Shown piece after piece: positions 31,634-32,133 of a stretch of 32,133 nucleotides of DNA. How positions within the stretch are numbered: position 1 is the first letter of the stretch; every line of letters starts with the position of its first letter. The stretch spans positions 1-32,133 of the forward strand of contig VHCI01000028.1 in the NCBI GenBank assembly GCA_016871775.1, read 5' to 3'. The notes beneath the pieces were generated by a model. The model was given only the letters and a program-made list of their open reading frames with translations. It was not told the DNA's origin and made no database searches. This stretch comes from Verrucomicrobiota bacterium. Lineage in GTDB: Bacteria; Verrucomicrobiota; Verrucomicrobiia; Opitutales; Opitutaceae. The position numbers were made by a program, and so were the translations under genes.

Positions 31634-32133
31634 GGCGTCACGGCCAAGCGGCCGGGAACCCGGTGCACGGTACCGGCGATCACCCGTACCACCTCGCGGC
31701 CGTCGGCGTCGCGCAGGCGGCAGGTCAACTCGACCACCTGCGCGGGCATGAGCCCGGGGATGACTAAACGCACCACCCGCGGATCCTCCACGGTAACGGC
31801 GGAGGCGACGGGCCACGTGCGCTCGTTCAGGCGGGGGCTCCCGTAGCTCGCGCTCCGCCGCAGGTCCCAGGCCCGCACTGTGAAGTCACCCGCGGCGACC
31901 GCACCAAGCGGGTCGCTGAAGGTCAGGTCCACCCCGTCCGACCGGATGTGCCACCCCACGGGCAGGAGCGCCGGCCGGCCCGTCGGCCAGAGCCGGAAGA
32001 ACCCGCCCTCCTGCAGGGTCTGCGAGGTCGCCCAAGCCGCGAGGCCAGCGAGGTAGAGTTCCCCGGAGCCGGGATGGAAGCGTGCCCGCATTACCCCGGT
32101 CGGGAAATCGGGCACGGGAAGCGCGCACACGGC
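31630..32133 (-). CDS. C-terminal part of a large haem/quinoprotein-type (sorbosone dehydrogenase-like) protein, partial
   Basis: The gene runs off the right edge; 167 residues of its C-terminus are seen. The sequence DFPTGVMRARFHPGSGELYL, AGLAAWATSQTLQEGGFFRL and DGVDLTFSDPLGAVAAGDFT followed by WDLRRSASYGS resembles the last beta-propeller blade and Ig-like tail of large PVC-group proteins. Those combine a glucose/sorbosone-dehydrogenase propeller with cytochrome c or DUF6797 domains. The remaining strands (VVRLVIPGLMPAQVVELTCR) fit an Ig-like C-terminal domain. No haem-binding CxxCH lies in the visible part, so this rests on similarity recalled from such families. The stop overlaps the L,D-transpeptidase start by 4 bases (GTGA), an operon arrangement. 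Confidence 0.55.
   Translation of the reverse strand, partial: AVCALPVPDFPTGVMRARFHPGSGELYLAGLAAWATSQTLQEGGFFRLWPTGRPALLPVGWHIRSDGVDLTFSDPLGAVAAGDFTVRAWDLRRSASYGSPRLNERTWPVASAVTVEDPRVVRLVIPGLMPAQVVELTCRLRDADGREVVRVIAGTVHRVPGRLAVTP

Noticed and set aside
1-32133. CRISPR arrays, tRNA/rRNA genes, insertion sequences, phage or defence modules
   Set aside because: No regularly spaced repeats, tRNA cloverleaf, transposase, integrase or defence-protein motif was recognised on either strand by reading.

Overview
The window looks like a chromosomal segment from a GC-rich Gram-negative bacterium of the Verrucomicrobiota, most likely Opitutaceae-like. Supporting signs are a fused LpxC-FabZ enzyme next to LpxA (seen in Bacteroidota and Verrucomicrobiota), TonB-dependent receptors with an N-terminal carboxypeptidase-regulatory-like domain, a C-terminal piece of a large PVC-type sorbosone-dehydrogenase/haem-binding protein, and remnants of polysaccharide-degrading enzymes. 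The lineage is inferred from gene content only.

Layout. 1-1693: an eroded zone of visibly lower GC, with two hairpins, a short-chain dehydrogenase cut off just after its catalytic core, and frameshifted tails that look like a sulfatase or glycosidase. 1694-3942 (+): a DUF971 protein, hisI and a group II PLP decarboxylase. 3939-6057 (-): lpxA and lpxC-fabZ of lipid A synthesis. 6199-6756 (+): elongation factor P. 6787-9450 (-): an rRNA cytosine methyltransferase and a divergent thymidine phosphorylase, separated by a clear intrinsic terminator. 9707-13292 (+): a TonB-dependent receptor, a secreted Dabb protein and a terminator. 13419-13898 (+): TspO. 13940-14230 (-): a frameshifted PL6 polysaccharide lyase remnant. 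14408-18768 (+): a second TonB-dependent receptor with an M20 metallopeptidase. 18790-20433 (-): apolipoprotein N-acyltransferase. 20562-21647 (+): a PhoD-like phosphatase. 21674-22275 (-): the frameshifted C-terminus of a hybrid histidine kinase. 22276-25714 (-): a sugar-type ABC importer (binding protein, ATPase, permease). 25886-27620 (+): DUF47 and Pit phosphate uptake genes. 27681-29255 (+): an exported protein of unknown function built by internal duplication. 29301-30692 (-): a membrane coiled-coil protein of unknown function. 31004-32133 (-): a YkuD-type L,D-transpeptidase and the end of a large haem/quinoprotein-like gene that runs off the window.

Themes. Much of the segment serves the outer envelope: lipid A, lipoprotein maturation, two outer-membrane receptors, an L,D-transpeptidase and two uncharacterised envelope proteins. 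Phosphate is served by the PhoD-like enzyme and DUF47-Pit. At least three gene remnants (sulfatase/glycosidase tail, PL6 lyase, hybrid kinase tail) and a truncated dehydrogenase point to loss of a polysaccharide-use programme.

The observations most worth following are the thymidine phosphorylase whose glycine-rich signature is replaced by an AT-rich block, the EF-P with Asn at the usual modification site, the duplicated FFPP protein, and the recurrent C/T-rich leaders in place of Shine-Dalgarno sites. No complete new defence or mobile system was seen: no CRISPR, tRNA, rRNA or transposase was recognised.
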